From NCBI GenBank assembly GCA_937146725.1, contig CAKZRU010000016.1, positions 1 through 64,000 of the forward strand: DNA of 64,000 bases. Direction: 5' to 3'. The notes beneath the pieces were generated by a model. It worked only from the letters and a program-made list of their open reading frames with translations. It was not told where the DNA came from and ran no database searches. The position numbers were made by a program, and so were the translations under genes. This document shows, piece after piece, positions 29,619-39,908 of this stretch (position 1 is its first letter; each line of letters opens with the position of its first letter). The DNA comes from an uncultured Myxococcales bacterium. GTDB lineage: Bacteria; Myxococcota_A; Bradymonadia; UBA7976; VGTA01.

Positions 29619-32600
29619 CCATTGCATACTTTCTGAAGCCCTTAATGAATCGATTCTAATTTTAGATGGTGGAATGGGCACCATGATTCAATCCTATCAA
29701 CTTGAGGAAAGTGATTATAGAGGCCAACGTTTTAAAGATCATCGTTTCTCACAAAAGGGTAACAATGACCTATTAACCTTGACCCAACCACAAATTATTC
29801 AAGCCATTCACGAAGCATATTTGGATGCTGGAGCGGATCTGATTGAAACAAACACCTTTAATGCAAATCGTGTATCGATGCTCGACTATGGCATGGAAGA
29901 TTTAAGTTATGAGCTGAACTTAGCTGCCGCTCAAGTAGCCCGTAAGGCTGTCCTTGCTCATCAACAGAGAGCAGCACATGGAAAGCCCAAGTTTGTGGTT
30001 GGGATTTTGGGACCAACCAATCGAACGGCTAGTCTTTCGCCCGATGTCAATCGGCCAGGGTTACGAAATATCGATTTTGATACTTTATTGATCGCATACC
30101 AAGAAGCTGTAGAGGGCTTAATTGATGGCCAAGTTGATGCGATTATGGTGGAAACAATCTTTGATACACTCAATGCCAAAGCGGCCTTATTAGCGGTGAA
30201 TAAAGCCTTTGAGAAAAAGTCGATTCGCTTACCCATATTGATTTCAGCGACCATTACAGACGCAAGTGGCCGAACCTTATCTGGACAAACAACGGAAGCC
30301 TTTTGGGCTTCTATTCAACACGCACAACCTATAAGTGTGGGTTTAAACTGTGCTTTAGGTGCTGAAGAGATGCGCCCTTATGTTGAAATCTTAGCCAAAA
30401 CTGCAACCTGCTTTGTGAGCGCTCATCCAAACGCCGGCTTACCCAATGCATTTGGAGGCTATGATGAAAGCGCTGAAGATATGGCTAAAGTTGTCGGTGA
30501 GTTTGCCGAAAAAGGCTTATTAAACTTGGTGGGTGGCTGCTGTGGAACAACGCCTGATCATATTAAAGCTATGGCCGATCGAGTCAAAACGCTCAGTCCA
30601 AGAGTTCCACCCAAGCACAAGTATCAGACTTTACTGAGTGGACTTGAGCCTTTGCGCTTGGATCCGAGTCTTCTGTTTGTGAATATAGGGGAAAGAACCA
30701 ATGTGACCGGTTCCGCCAAGTTTAGACGTCTCATCAAAACAGGTGATTATGAAAGCGCATTAGAAGTGGCTCGCCAGCAGGTTGAAGGTGGCGCACAAAT
30801 TATTGATGTCAACATGGATGAGGGAATGCTTGATGCCCAAGAAATTATGGGGCAGTTTTTAAATCTAATTGCAAGCGAACCCGATATTGCAAGAGTACCG
30901 GTCATGATTGACTCATCTAAGTGGTCAGTGATTGAGGAAGGGTTAAAATGTTTACAAGGTAAAGGCGTGGTCAACTCCATCTCTCTCAAGGAAGGAGAAG
31001 CTGATTTTATTGCCAAAGCAAGGTTGATTAAAGCATACGGAGCAGCAGCGGTTATAATGGCCTTTGATGAGCAGGGGCAGGCTGATACTTGTGAGCGCAA
31101 AATTGAAATCTGTGAAAGAGCATACAAAGTGTTGGTTGAGCAGGTCGACTTTCCACCCGAGGACATTATTTTTGATGTGAATGTCTTTGCGATTGGCACT
31201 GGAATTGACGCGCACCGACGATATGCGATCGACTTTATCGAGGCAGTGAAGCATCTTAAGCAAAGCTGTCCTCATGTGCATTTTAGCGGGGGAATTAGCA
31301 ACTTATCATTTGCCTTTAGAGGGAATGACAAAATTAGAGAAGCTATGCATTCGGCCTTTTTATATCATGCGATTAAAGCTGGGCTTGATATGGGCATCGT
31401 GAATGCTGGTCAGCTTGAAATATATGAAGAAATCGATCCTGAACTTAAAGAGTGTGTGGAAGATTTAATCTTTGATCGTAAAGATGATGCAACCGATCGT
31501 TTATTAGCCTTGGCTGAAACATACAAGGGCCAGGGAAAAAAGAGTCAAACCGAAGATTTAGAATGGCGCTTATCAAGTGTAGAAGAACGTCTATCACGTG
31601 CTTTAGTGAAAGGTGATATGCGTTTTATCGAGGAAGACACCGCTGAAGCCTTAGCTCAACTCGGTCAGCCCTTGGATGTCATTGAAGGCCCACTCATGAC
31701 AGGAATGTCCACTGTAGGAGATCTTTTTGGGGCCGGTAAAATGTTTTTGCCACAAGTGGTCAAAAGTGCCCGCGTGATGAAAAAGGCTGTGTCTTGGTTA
31801 GAGCCCTACATGAAAGAAACCGAAGGGGGCAAGGCGAAAAACGCAGGCAAAATCTTACTAGCGACCGTAAAGGGAGATGTTCACGATATTGGAAAAAATA
31901 TTGTGGGTATTGTGTTGCAGTGCAACCATTATGAAATTATCGATATGGGCGTAATGGTCTCCTGCAAAGACATCCTTAAAAAAGCCAAAGAAGAAGATGT
32001 TGATGTGATCGGTTTGAGTGGACTGATTACGCCATCCCTTGATGAAATGGTTTATGTGGCTCAAGAGATGGAACGAGAAGGTTTTAAAGTACCACTGCTC
32101 ATTGGAGGTGCCACTACATCCAAGCGTCATACAGCGGTTAAAATTGCCCCTAAATATACCGGTCCTGTTGTGCAAGTACACGACGCGTCAAGAGCGGTGG
32201 GCGTGACATCTCGTTTGTTAAGCAAGACCCAGCAAGCAAATTATTTAAGCGAGATTCATGAGGAATATGAGCAATTACGCCAAAGTTTCCAAAACTCTAG
32301 GCGAGTTCCATTAGTTCCTTTAGAGCAAGCCCTTAATAATAAAGCAAAGTTAGATTGGCAAAGTCAAAACCCACCCGTTCCCAAGCGCTTAGGGCGTCAA
32401 GTTCTTAAAAACTTCCCGTTGGCAGAACTCAGTCGCTTTATTGATTGGAGTCCATTCTTTCAAACTTGGGGCTTAGCAGGCCGATATCCAAGCATACTCA
32501 ACGATGAGTTAGTGGGTGAACAAGCTCGACAACTTTTTGCTGATGCTCAAAACTGCTTGCATGACATCATCCAAGCCCAAAGCTTACAAGCACATGCCGT

Positions 32601-33291
32601 TTTTGGTTTGTATCAAGCCCAGCAAAGTGATGACGGAATGGGGATTATTGTCTATGAACAAGAACAGGTCATTGCCCAGTTTAATTGCCTAAGGCAGCAA
32701 ATGAAGCGTCCGCCTGGTAGAGCAAACTTATCACTTGCCGATTATGTAGCGCCCAAAGCGGAAGCCACTAGTCATATGGGGATGTTTGTTGTGTCAGTGC
32801 ATGGAGCAGACAAATTAAGCCAGCAAGCGGCCGAAGAAGATGATTATCAAGCGATTATGATCAAGGCCTTAGCTGATCGTCTTGCTGAAGCTTTTGCGGA
32901 ATGCCTGCATCAAAAAGTTCGTACAGAAGATTGGGGATATAGCCAAGAAACGGATTTAAGTAATCAAGATCTGATCGATGAAAAGTATATTGGTATTCGT
33001 CCGGCACCTGGTTATCCAGCCTGTCCGGAACACAGCGAAAAAGCGACGATCTTCCAAGTTCTACAAGCCTTTAATACGATTGGAGCTGAGCTAACCGAGC
33101 ATTATGCGATTACACCAGCCAGTGCAGTCAGTGGTTTTTACTTTGCTCATCCCGATGCAAAGTACTTTGGTTTAGGACGCATTGCAGAAGATCAGGTTAC
33201 TCGCTATGCCGAGCTGAAAGAATGGAGTAAGCTAGAGGCCGAAAGATGGTTAGCACCAAGTCTTGGATACATAAAGCAAACAGACGAGTAG
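29587..33291 (+). CDS. metH: Cobalamin-dependent methionine synthase
   Basis: [46 protein letters not shown]12 motif [18 protein letters not shown], activation-domain motif [15 protein letters not shown]. Confidence 0.97.
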   Translation: MNPSKRESLTSHCILSEALNESILILDGGMGTMIQSYQLEESDYRGQRFKDHRFSQKGNNDLLTLTQPQIIQAIHEAYLDAGADLIETNTFNANRVSMLDYGMEDLSYELNLAAAQVARKAVLAHQQRAAHGKPKFVVGILGPTNRTASLSPDVNRPGLRNIDFDTLLIAYQEAVEGLIDGQVDAIMVETIFDTLNAKAALLAVNKAFEKKSIRLPILISATITDASGRTLSGQTTEAFWASIQHAQPISVGLNCALGAEEMRPYVEILAKTATCFVSAHPNAGLPNAFGGYDESAEDMAKVVGEFAEKGLLNLVGGCCGTTPDHIKAMADRVKTLSPRVPPKHKYQTLLSGLEPLRLDPSLLFVNIGERTNVTGSAKFRRLIKTGDYESALEVARQQVEGGAQIIDVNMDEGMLDAQEIMGQFLNLIASEPDIARVPVMIDSSKWSVIEEGLKCLQGKGVVNSISLKEGEADFIAKARLIKAYGAAAVIMAFDEQGQADTCERKIEICERAYKVLVEQVDFPPEDIIFDVNVFAIGTGIDAHRRYAIDFIEAVKHLKQSCPHVHFSGGISNLSFAFRGNDKIREAMHSAFLYHAIKAGLDMGIVNAGQLEIYEEIDPELKECVEDLIFDRKDDATDRLLALAETYKGQGKKSQTEDLEWRLSSVEERLSRALVKGDMRFIEEDTAEALAQLGQPLDVIEGPLMTGMSTVGDLFGAGKMFLPQVVKSARVMKKAVSWLEPYMKETEGGKAKNAGKILLATVKGDVHDIGKNIVGIVLQCNHYEIIDMGVMVSCKDILKKAKEEDVDVIGLSGLITPSLDEMVYVAQEMEREGFKVPLLIGGATTSKRHTAVKIAPKYTGPVVQVHDASRAVGVTSRLLSKTQQANYLSEIHEEYEQLRQSFQNSRRVPLVPLEQALNNKAKLDWQSQNPPVPKRLGRQVLKNFPLAELSRFIDWSPFFQTWGLAGRYPSILNDELVGEQARQLFADAQNCLHDIIQAQSLQAHAVFGLYQAQQSDDGMGIIVYEQEQVIAQFNCLRQQMKRPPGRANLSLADYVAPKAEATSHMGMFVVSVHGADKLSQQAAEEDDYQAIMIKALADRLAEAFAECLHQKVRTEDWGYSQETDLSNQDLIDEKYIGIRPAPGYPACPEHSEKATIFQVLQAFNTIGAELTEHYAITPASAVSGFYFAHPDAKYFGLGRIAEDQVTRYAELKEWSKLEAERWLAPSLGYIKQTDE

Positions 33292-33359
33292 TCTTAGGTG
33301 CTTAAGTTTAAAAATATTCAATGAGTCTCAATGACTTATGCATAACCAAAGGAAAGATA

Positions 33360-34505
33360 ATGAGCGACCAAACCTCAGAACGACATGATCTTGAGATGAC
33401 CCTTCCTCAATCCACCCAAGCTCAAACAGTTTTGAAAGCTTTAACCACCTTGCAAGAGCGCTTTCGAGATGGCCTAAATAACCTATCTCTGCACTGGGGT
33501 GACCAAAAACAGCTTGTTCGTAGTTCATGGCTGAGAGATCAGGGGCAACATGGTGGTGGCTGGCGTTGGGGCGGTGTTGATGAGGGGATCTTAAACCGTG
33601 GTTCTTTAAATATATCTTCGGTACATTATGATGATTTACCCGAAAAACGCTTATCTTCAGCGACCGCCCTGTCCTGTATTGTTCATCCTCAAAATCCTGT
33701 CGCTCCTTCGTTGCATACTCATATTTCATGGACTGAAATGCGCAATCCAAAGGAAGGGAATGGTCAAAAACTCGGTGGATGGCGCTTTATGGCTGATCTT
33801 AATCCTTCGACTCTTTTTGAAGAAGACCGTTCGTTTTTTATTGAGCAAATCGATCAAAGCTTAAATAGTCTACCTGCTGAATGGTTGAATTATGCTAAAG
33901 CACAAGGTGATCGCTATTTTTGGATTCCAAGTTTGGAGCGTCATCGTGGCGTAGCCCATTATTATTTGGAGCAGTGGCAGGGTGAGTCAGCCGAAAAAGA
34001 TCTTGAGTTAGCCCTTACTTTTGGAAAAACAGTGATTGATAGCTACTTACAGATTCTAGCAAGAGCCTTTGAGCAAAAAGAAAAACGAGTAGAGGCCAAC
34101 TTTGAAAATCAAATCGCATATCATAGTGCCTATTTTTTACAGGTACTCACCCTTGATCGTGGTACAAGTTCAGGCCTTTTGGTGCATCAGCAAAATGATG
34201 AGGGCATTATGGGCTCATTGCCCCAGAGGGTAAGCACCAAGCTTTTGCGTTCTTGGGTGACCCGGTTACCCAAGCCCCAAGACCAATTGTTGGAAGCATT
34301 GATCGACTGCCTATCCAAGCAAAGCTTGGGAGAGCAAGCTATAAGCGAAATTGACTCGACGACTCGTATTAAACTTGCCCAAATTGTCAGAGAACATTAC
34401 CAAAAGCATCCGGAAGCGCTAGCTTTGCAAGCCCGTGGTGATGTTTTGCCTCCCACCGTGGCCAATCATAGCTCAGAAAGCTCAGAAACTGTTAATCTTG
34501 GCTAA
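33360..34505 (+). CDS. Divergent HemF-like (oxygen-dependent) coproporphyrinogen III oxidase homolog
   Basis: GGWRWGG..EGILNRGSLNISSVHYDDL, IVHPQNPVAPSLHTHISW, GGWRFMADLNPS, WIPSLERHRGVAHYYLEQW, LDRGTSSGLL...EGIMGSLPQRV align in order with HemF motifs. ORF track starts at 33321. Confidence 0.72.
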   Translation: MSDQTSERHDLEMTLPQSTQAQTVLKALTTLQERFRDGLNNLSLHWGDQKQLVRSSWLRDQGQHGGGWRWGGVDEGILNRGSLNISSVHYDDLPEKRLSSATALSCIVHPQNPVAPSLHTHISWTEMRNPKEGNGQKLGGWRFMADLNPSTLFEEDRSFFIEQIDQSLNSLPAEWLNYAKAQGDRYFWIPSLERHRGVAHYYLEQWQGESAEKDLELALTFGKTVIDSYLQILARAFEQKEKRVEANFENQIAYHSAYFLQVLTLDRGTSSGLLVHQQNDEGIMGSLPQRVSTKLLRSWVTRLPKPQDQLLEALIDCLSKQSLGEQAISEIDSTTRIKLAQIVREHYQKHPEALALQARGDVLPPTVANHSSESSETVNLG

Positions 34506-34527
34506 AGGTTTAAAACTAAACATTAAC

Positions 34528-36192
34528 CTAAAAGCTTAAAGACCAAGATTCTAATACGCCCTCATCTTGGGCTTCCAAATCTTCAATCATCAAAGTCCAA
34601 TCTCCGTTGGGGTCATAACTTGAAGATCTAGACACTGTAAAAGTTTTTGCAATTTGAGTGCTATTGCTGGTTTCACGATTAAAAAGAATCATCTCTCTAC
34701 CCTTGTGCCAAAGTGAGATCTTTAGGTCGCTTGGATAGCTATGGTTCAAGTTTAATTTGACTTGAAATTGCTCTCTAAGACTCTCGATATTATCGATCAT
34801 CACAGTGATTTGGTCATAGATCTCACCGTCATCAGGAATACGCTGACTTTGGGTAGAGCTAAAGACTTGAAGGCTATTACTAGCATTCAATGTAGGATTG
34901 ATTGGAGCTTCGGGAAAATCGGGGGGAATCGCTGAGCCGGCGGGGGCGACGAGTTGGCCTGCTTGTATAAAACCCATCGTAGTACAGTGTACAGCACCAC
35001 CCATTTCGATGATATTATCAGCATCGATCACAGCAATATCATACTGATCTGAAAACGCTTGTTGATAAGCGCGTAATGCTTCAGCTTCAAATTGGGGTTG
35101 ACTAGGATAAATAGGCACAATCACCAAGTCATTCACAATGAGAGAGTTAGTATACGATGGGTATGCACCTGAGCTTCGTGGTGCCGGCATAGGAATCCGA
35201 ATAATTTCTAAAGACCAATCTGTCTTTCGTGCAAAATCTTGGATTCTTTGATAATTACGATCGAGTATTGCTCGATTCATTGGGTCGATTTGATCACTAT
35301 ATTCACCAAGAAGCATGGTATTTGGTCCGGTAAGCTTAGCAAACATATCAATATGCGCAGTTCCCTCACCAATTAAGGGCTCTAAGACTAAGGCCTGTGT
35401 ACAGCCTAAATACTCATAAAATAAATCGGCAAGATCTTGATTATCCTTGGCATAGTTGACCTCTAAAACTCGACTAGAGAAGAAGCAACGACCAGCACCA
35501 TCACTCATAAAATTACCGCCCTCTATTTCCAGATTGGGGCGATATACAGGCATAGTGAAATGGTTTGACATCAAGGTTGGAATTGCATCATCTCGACGTC
35601 TTTCGGGATAATACTTAAAGTCCACAAGCGCTGCTTGAGCTTGCTCATCAACGATTGTCCATGGCCCATAATCTCTAGTCCATACACTTTCATGTCGATA
35701 TTCAAAAAACTCAAGGCGACTAGGGTCAACACCATTTCTGACCAAAAGGCTTTCCAGTTGCTTGCTTTCGGACAGTGAGCGTGTCAAAATCCAAACCTTG
35801 GCGCGTGAAGCACTGAGCTGAATCAAGCTAAACAGGTACTCTGCATCTTGATTATCCCAAGAGATTAAAATCCCTTCTGTGGCCTCAAACTCAGCAAGAG
35901 CTCTCGTCTGACCGTTAGGCGGGTCAGTTGTGCCATATAGATTTCTAAAATTGATACGAGTATCAAAGCGATCCTGCTTACTTAGGCTATGTTCAGCTTG
36001 GCTAATGTAAGCAGGTAAACTTGCTTCACTGGTTAAACTGAGTTCAGGAACCTCATCTTGAAAGCTAGAGGACTCCACCACCGCTCGATCATACTCGAGA
36101 CGGCTAGAGTCAGCGATCGACTCGTCTTGACATGCTGAGATTAAGCTCACACACAGGCCGGCAACGGCTAATTTATAGAATAAACATTTCAT
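34528..36192 (-). CDS. Deiminase-fold lipoprotein (PAD_porph-like) with C-terminal proprotein convertase P-domain-like module
   Basis: Lipobox SLISAC; VWTRDYGPWTIVD, LEIEGGNFMSD, GTAHIDMFAKL, GGAVHCTTMGFI; C-terminal LNLNHSYPSDLKISLWHKGREMILFNRETS...DPNGDWTLMIEDLEAQDEGVLESWSLSF. Confidence 0.83.
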   Translation of the reverse strand: MKCLFYKLAVAGLCVSLISACQDESIADSSRLEYDRAVVESSSFQDEVPELSLTSEASLPAYISQAEHSLSKQDRFDTRINFRNLYGTTDPPNGQTRALAEFEATEGILISWDNQDAEYLFSLIQLSASRAKVWILTRSLSESKQLESLLVRNGVDPSRLEFFEYRHESVWTRDYGPWTIVDEQAQAALVDFKYYPERRRDDAIPTLMSNHFTMPVYRPNLEIEGGNFMSDGAGRCFFSSRVLEVNYAKDNQDLADLFYEYLGCTQALVLEPLIGEGTAHIDMFAKLTGPNTMLLGEYSDQIDPMNRAILDRNYQRIQDFARKTDWSLEIIRIPMPAPRSSGAYPSYTNSLIVNDLVIVPIYPSQPQFEAEALRAYQQAFSDQYDIAVIDADNIIEMGGAVHCTTMGFIQAGQLVAPAGSAIPPDFPEAPINPTLNASNSLQVFSSTQSQRIPDDGEIYDQITVMIDNIESLREQFQVKLNLNHSYPSDLKISLWHKGREMILFNRETSNSTQIAKTFTVSRSSSYDPNGDWTLMIEDLEAQDEGVLESWSLSF

Positions 36193-36295
36193 TTAGAAAA
36201 CTCCTGATGAAGCTTAATGACAACTCATTTGTATGCCCTTTAACAAAGCAAGCCGACTTTCACAAGATTTGTTAGGCCAGCCTCTATGCTCTGCA

Positions 36296-37000
36296 CTACC
36301 AAACGCATTGAATCCCTGTTCCTTTGAGCCCACAGTAGCCATTAGGATTTTTGTGTAAGTATTGCTGATGCTCAAGCTCAGCAAAATAGTAAACATCCAA
36401 TGCGTTGATTTCCGTATATATTTTTTGACTATGAGCATCGGATTGATCCACTTGCGCAAGCTCGGCTTGAAAAGCGCTTTGACTGGCTGTGATTTCTATC
36501 ACTTGACTAGGATTGGTCCAATAAATAGCGGAGCGATACTGGGTACCGATATCATTACCTTGGCGCATTTCTTGGGTGGGATCATGACTTTCCCAAAAAA
36601 GCTTCAATAAGTGCTTTAAGCTGACTCGAGTAGGATCAAAGTCAACTTGTACAACCTCGGTATGTCCGGTTAATCCAGTACATACCTCTTGATAGCTTGG
36701 ATTAGGCGTAAAGCCACCCGCATAGCCAACCGAGGTACAGACCACACCTTCACATTGCCAAAATAGACGTTCCGCGCCCCAAAAACATCCCATCCCAAAG
36801 ATGATTCTTTTGACTGAAGACTCTTTGTTTTCCCGTAGAGTATAAGCAGAGAGTGAGCAAGCAAAAATGGAATGTGGTTCATGAATTTCAATCGCTTGCT
36901 GCCGACCGGGTAGGGCTTGATCAGTTGTTACCATTTGAGTTTTATGATTATTTTTCAGTATTGACCACATGGCACTTACCTCACTTGGGCTGAAAGTCAT
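36296..37000 (-). CDS. msrA: Peptide methionine sulfoxide reductase A
   Basis: IFGMGCFWGAERLFW, VGYAGGFTPNPSYQEVCTGLTGHTEVVQVDFDP, FFWESHDPTQ-type motif, QYRSAIYW. Confidence 0.95.
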   Translation of the reverse strand: MTFSPSEVSAMWSILKNNHKTQMVTTDQALPGRQQAIEIHEPHSIFACSLSAYTLRENKESSVKRIIFGMGCFWGAERLFWQCEGVVCTSVGYAGGFTPNPSYQEVCTGLTGHTEVVQVDFDPTRVSLKHLLKLFWESHDPTQEMRQGNDIGTQYRSAIYWTNPSQVIEITASQSAFQAELAQVDQSDAHSQKIYTEINALDVYYFAELEHQQYLHKNPNGYCGLKGTGIQCVW

Positions 37001-37156
37001 TTTTATAAAATCTTACTCACTTACTCATGCATGCCGAATATAAACAAGCAAAGCACCTAATTAAACAAGGCATCTAGTATATAAGACGAATCAAAGATAT
37101 ATTTTAAGATGCTAGAGATTCAGATTTGGTTTTTTATATTTGTTATTGATCGCTTG

Positions 37157-37185
37157 TTGACAAGTGAACACTAAGTCCTTATGTT
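37157..37185 (+). promoter_or_regulatory. Candidate sigma-70-type promoter for rpsF operon
   Basis: TTGACA (37157-37162), 17-bp spacer, TATGTT (37180-37185). Confidence 0.5.
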
Positions 37186-37211
37186 GCGCTCACATAATTT
37201 TTTTGTTTAAC

Positions 37212-37262
37212 CTCCCTGCTCGTCTTTTGGATTTCTGAGACGGGCTGACAACCCGAAGGGAG
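37212..37262 (+). promoter_or_regulatory. Candidate rpsF leader hairpin enclosing the RBS
   Basis: CTCCCT (37212-37217) pairs with AGGGAG (37257-37262); inner hairpin CGGG/CCCG (37241-37244 / 37252-37255); a CCG lies between the stems just upstream of rpsF. Confidence 0.4.
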
Positions 37263-37267
37263 CTAAG

Positions 37268-37645
37268 ATGTCCGTAGTCAAGCAACGTACTTACGAGCTA
37301 ATCTACTTGTTGCACCGCGATGTCAATGAAGAAGACGGCGCCAAGCTACAAGATCGTTTAAATGGTGTTATTGCAGAGTTTAACGGTTCTGTGATCAAAG
37401 AAGAGTCTTGGGGCAAGCGCAAGCTCGCTTATGAGATTAAAAAAGGTGTAAATACCTATAATAAGGCTCTTTACAAATATGTCGTTTTCAAGTCAGAGCC
37501 AAGTGTTATCACTGAGCTTGAGCGTGTTCTTCGTATTAGCGATCACTGTATCCGCTTTATGAACATCCGTCTTGATAACTTTGATCCAACATCAGCGTCA
37601 CCTATGAGTGCAAGCACTGAGACCAGCACTGAGGAGAATGCATAA
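37268..37645 (+). CDS. rpsF: 30S ribosomal protein S6
   Basis: [12 protein letters not shown]..., [13 protein letters not shown], gene order rpsF-rpsR-rplI. Confidence 0.96.
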   Translation: MSVVKQRTYELIYLLHRDVNEEDGAKLQDRLNGVIAEFNGSVIKEESWGKRKLAYEIKKGVNTYNKALYKYVVFKSEPSVITELERVLRISDHCIRFMNIRLDNFDPTSASPMSASTETSTEENA

Positions 37646-37887
37646 TGAACCGCAGTCGTATCCGCCGTCGTGGCCCACGCCGTAAAGTTGACCGTTTCCT
37701 CGCTGACAAAAGCTTAGTCATCGACTACAAAGATCCAAGTGTACTCAAGTACTTCATCACTGAGCGTGGTAAGATTGTACCTCGCCGTGTAAGCGGTCTT
37801 TGTGCTAAGAACCAGCGTAAGATTACTCAAGCGATCAAACGTGCTCGTATGATTGCTCTTATGCCTTTCACCACAATCAACCAATAA
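37645..37887 (+). CDS. rpsR: 30S ribosomal protein S18
   Basis: [50 protein letters not shown]. Confidence 0.97.
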   Translation: MNRSRIRRRGPRRKVDRFLADKSLVIDYKDPSVLKYFITERGKIVPRRVSGLCAKNQRKITQAIKRARMIALMPFTTINQ

Positions 37888-37897
37888 GGAGAAGAAC

Positions 37898-38347
37898 ATG
37901 CAAGTCATCCTAAGAGAAGATGTTCGCCACCTCGGTTATGTGGGTGATGTCGTTTCTGTAAAGTCAGGTTATGCACGTAACTTTTTGTTCCCTCGTGGAC
38001 TTGCAGTGCACGCTGATGCTCGACAACTTAATCGTCTAGCACATGAAAAGCGTTTGATCGAAGCCAAGCTTCAAAAGACTCGCGCTGAAGCTGAAAAACT
38101 TGCAGAGAAATTTGTTGGTTTCAGCTTGGTTGTCAAAAAGGCAGCAGGCGAAGGAGATAAGCTTTTCGGTTCAGTAACCACCATGGATGTTGAAGAACTT
38201 CTTAATGAGAAGGGCTTTAGCGTAGAGCGTCGTCAGATCATCATGAGTGAAAACCTAAAGACCTTAGGTTCACACAAGATCCAACTTCGCCTTCACCGCG
38301 ATGTGGTGATTGACCTTAATGTTGAGGTTATTCGCGACGAAGACTAA
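37898..38347 (+). CDS. rplI: 50S ribosomal protein L9
   Basis: MQVILREDVRHLGYVGDVVSVKSGYARNFLFPRGLAV; start at 37898 after AAGGAGAAG. Confidence 0.97.
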   Translation: MQVILREDVRHLGYVGDVVSVKSGYARNFLFPRGLAVHADARQLNRLAHEKRLIEAKLQKTRAEAEKLAEKFVGFSLVVKKAAGEGDKLFGSVTTMDVEELLNEKGFSVERRQIIMSENLKTLGSHKIQLRLHRDVVIDLNVEVIRDED

Positions 38348-38418
38348 GTACACACCAGTACATAGTTTAAGGAAGAATCAGTACTTAGATATTGGTTTAA
38401 AGCCTTTACAGTTTAGAT

Positions 38419-38465
38419 GCCACAGAGTCACTCAAAAAATAATTTGGGTTGATCTGTGGCGTTTT
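38419..38465 (+). terminator. Probable rho-independent terminator of rpsF-rpsR-rplI
   Basis: GCCACAGA (38419-38426) / TCTGTGGC (38453-38460) stem with additional inner pairing, followed by GTTTT. Confidence 0.65.
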
Positions 38466-38549
38466 ACGTTTAAAGATCAGTTAAATAAATAGACAAGAGC
38501 TTTGATTGTGTGGAAAGTCATTACGAAGACATATGTGTAGGGAAAAATC

Positions 38550-39908
38550 ATGGCGGAATTAAATACCCCAGAACATCTAAGAGCGCTTGAAGCCGAAAGA
38601 GCAACTCTTGGTACAGTTCTGTTAGACCCAAACTCCTTTGATTTAATTTCAGCTTTGCTAGAACCCGATGACTTTCATGATCCTCGTCATCAGCTGATCT
38701 TTAGCGCAATGCGCTCAATGTCAGCTAATGGAATTGGGATTAACACAGTCTCAGTGATTTATGCTTTGCAGCAAGAAGGCGCCTTAGAGTCAGTGGGTGG
38801 AGATGCCTACATACTTGAGCTTGGCACTGAAGTCGGTACTTCATTATATGCTGAAAGCTATGGGTTAATGGTCTACAGGGCGGCTGAGGTTAGGCGACTG
38901 ATTGCTTTGTGCGCACGTATCATTGAAAAGGGACAGCAAGGTGACTATGAGCACTCCGAAGAACTTTTTGATGATGCTCAACAACGTATTTTAGCATTAG
39001 GTTCAAGAAAAAGCCGACAGGCCTTTACTTCCTTTTCAGATGCTGTTGCCGAAGCTCTTTCACTGATCCAAAGTGCTTTTGAGGCTCAATCAAGTGTGAC
39101 CGGAACCAAAACAGGCTTTACCGAATTTGACAATATTACTTCCGGCTTGCAACCAGGTGATTTAGCGGTTTTAGCGGCTCGTCCTGGTATGGGTAAAACA
39201 GCCTTAGCTCTTAATATGGCCTTTAATGCAGCTACAAGCGCTGAACGACCCTGTACTGTTGCTATCTTTAGTTTAGAAATGCCCACGATTCAGCTTGCCA
39301 CTCGTATTATTTCTAGCGAATCCCAAATCAGTAGCCATAATCTCAAAACAGGCATGATGGAAGAACATGAAATTGATCGCTTGGTAGAAACTGTAGAACG
39401 AGTGAAAGATGTATCGATCTTTATTGATGATACACCAGGTTTGTCTATTATGGACTGTCGCTCCAAATGCAGACGACTTGCTGGTGATGAAAACTTACCA
39501 CCAGTGGGCTTGGTTGTGATCGATTATTTGCAACTTATGAAAGGCCCACCAAATGCCGGTAACCGTGAGCAAGAAATCAGTGAAATCAGCCGTAATCTTA
39601 AAACATTAGCCAAAGAGTTAAATGCACCCGTTGTCGCACTTTCTCAGCTTAATCGTGGTGTAGAAAGCCGACCAAATAAGCGACCATTACTTTCAGATCT
39701 TCGTGAATCAGGAGCGATCGAGCAAGATGCTGACAAGATTATGTTTGTGTATCGTGATGAATACTACAATGAAGAATCAGAGGATAAAGGTATTGCCGAA
39801 TTAATTTTGGCTAAGCACCGTGCCGGCTCTACCGGCACAGTTCGTTTACAATTTGTCGGTATGTTTACTAGATTTAATAACTTAGCAGAAGAAGATCAGC
39901 CTTTCTGA
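38550..39908 (+). CDS. dnaB: Replicative DNA helicase DnaB
   Basis: PEHLRALEAERATLGTVLLDPNSF, Walker A AARPGMGKTALALNMAFN, VVIDYLQLM, SQLNRGVESRPNKRPLLSDLRESGAIEQDAD. Confidence 0.97.
   Translation: MAELNTPEHLRALEAERATLGTVLLDPNSFDLISALLEPDDFHDPRHQLIFSAMRSMSANGIGINTVSVIYALQQEGALESVGGDAYILELGTEVGTSLYAESYGLMVYRAAEVRRLIALCARIIEKGQQGDYEHSEELFDDAQQRILALGSRKSRQAFTSFSDAVAEALSLIQSAFEAQSSVTGTKTGFTEFDNITSGLQPGDLAVLAARPGMGKTALALNMAFNAATSAERPCTVAIFSLEMPTIQLATRIISSESQISSHNLKTGMMEEHEIDRLVETVERVKDVSIFIDDTPGLSIMDCRSKCRRLAGDENLPPVGLVVIDYLQLMKGPPNAGNREQEISEISRNLKTLAKELNAPVVALSQLNRGVESRPNKRPLLSDLRESGAIEQDADKIMFVYRDEYYNEESEDKGIAELILAKHRAGSTGTVRLQFVGMFTRFNNLAEEDQPF

Noticed and set aside
38310-38492. 60-aa ORF after rplI
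   Set aside because: Overlaps rplI in another frame and runs through the terminator hairpin.
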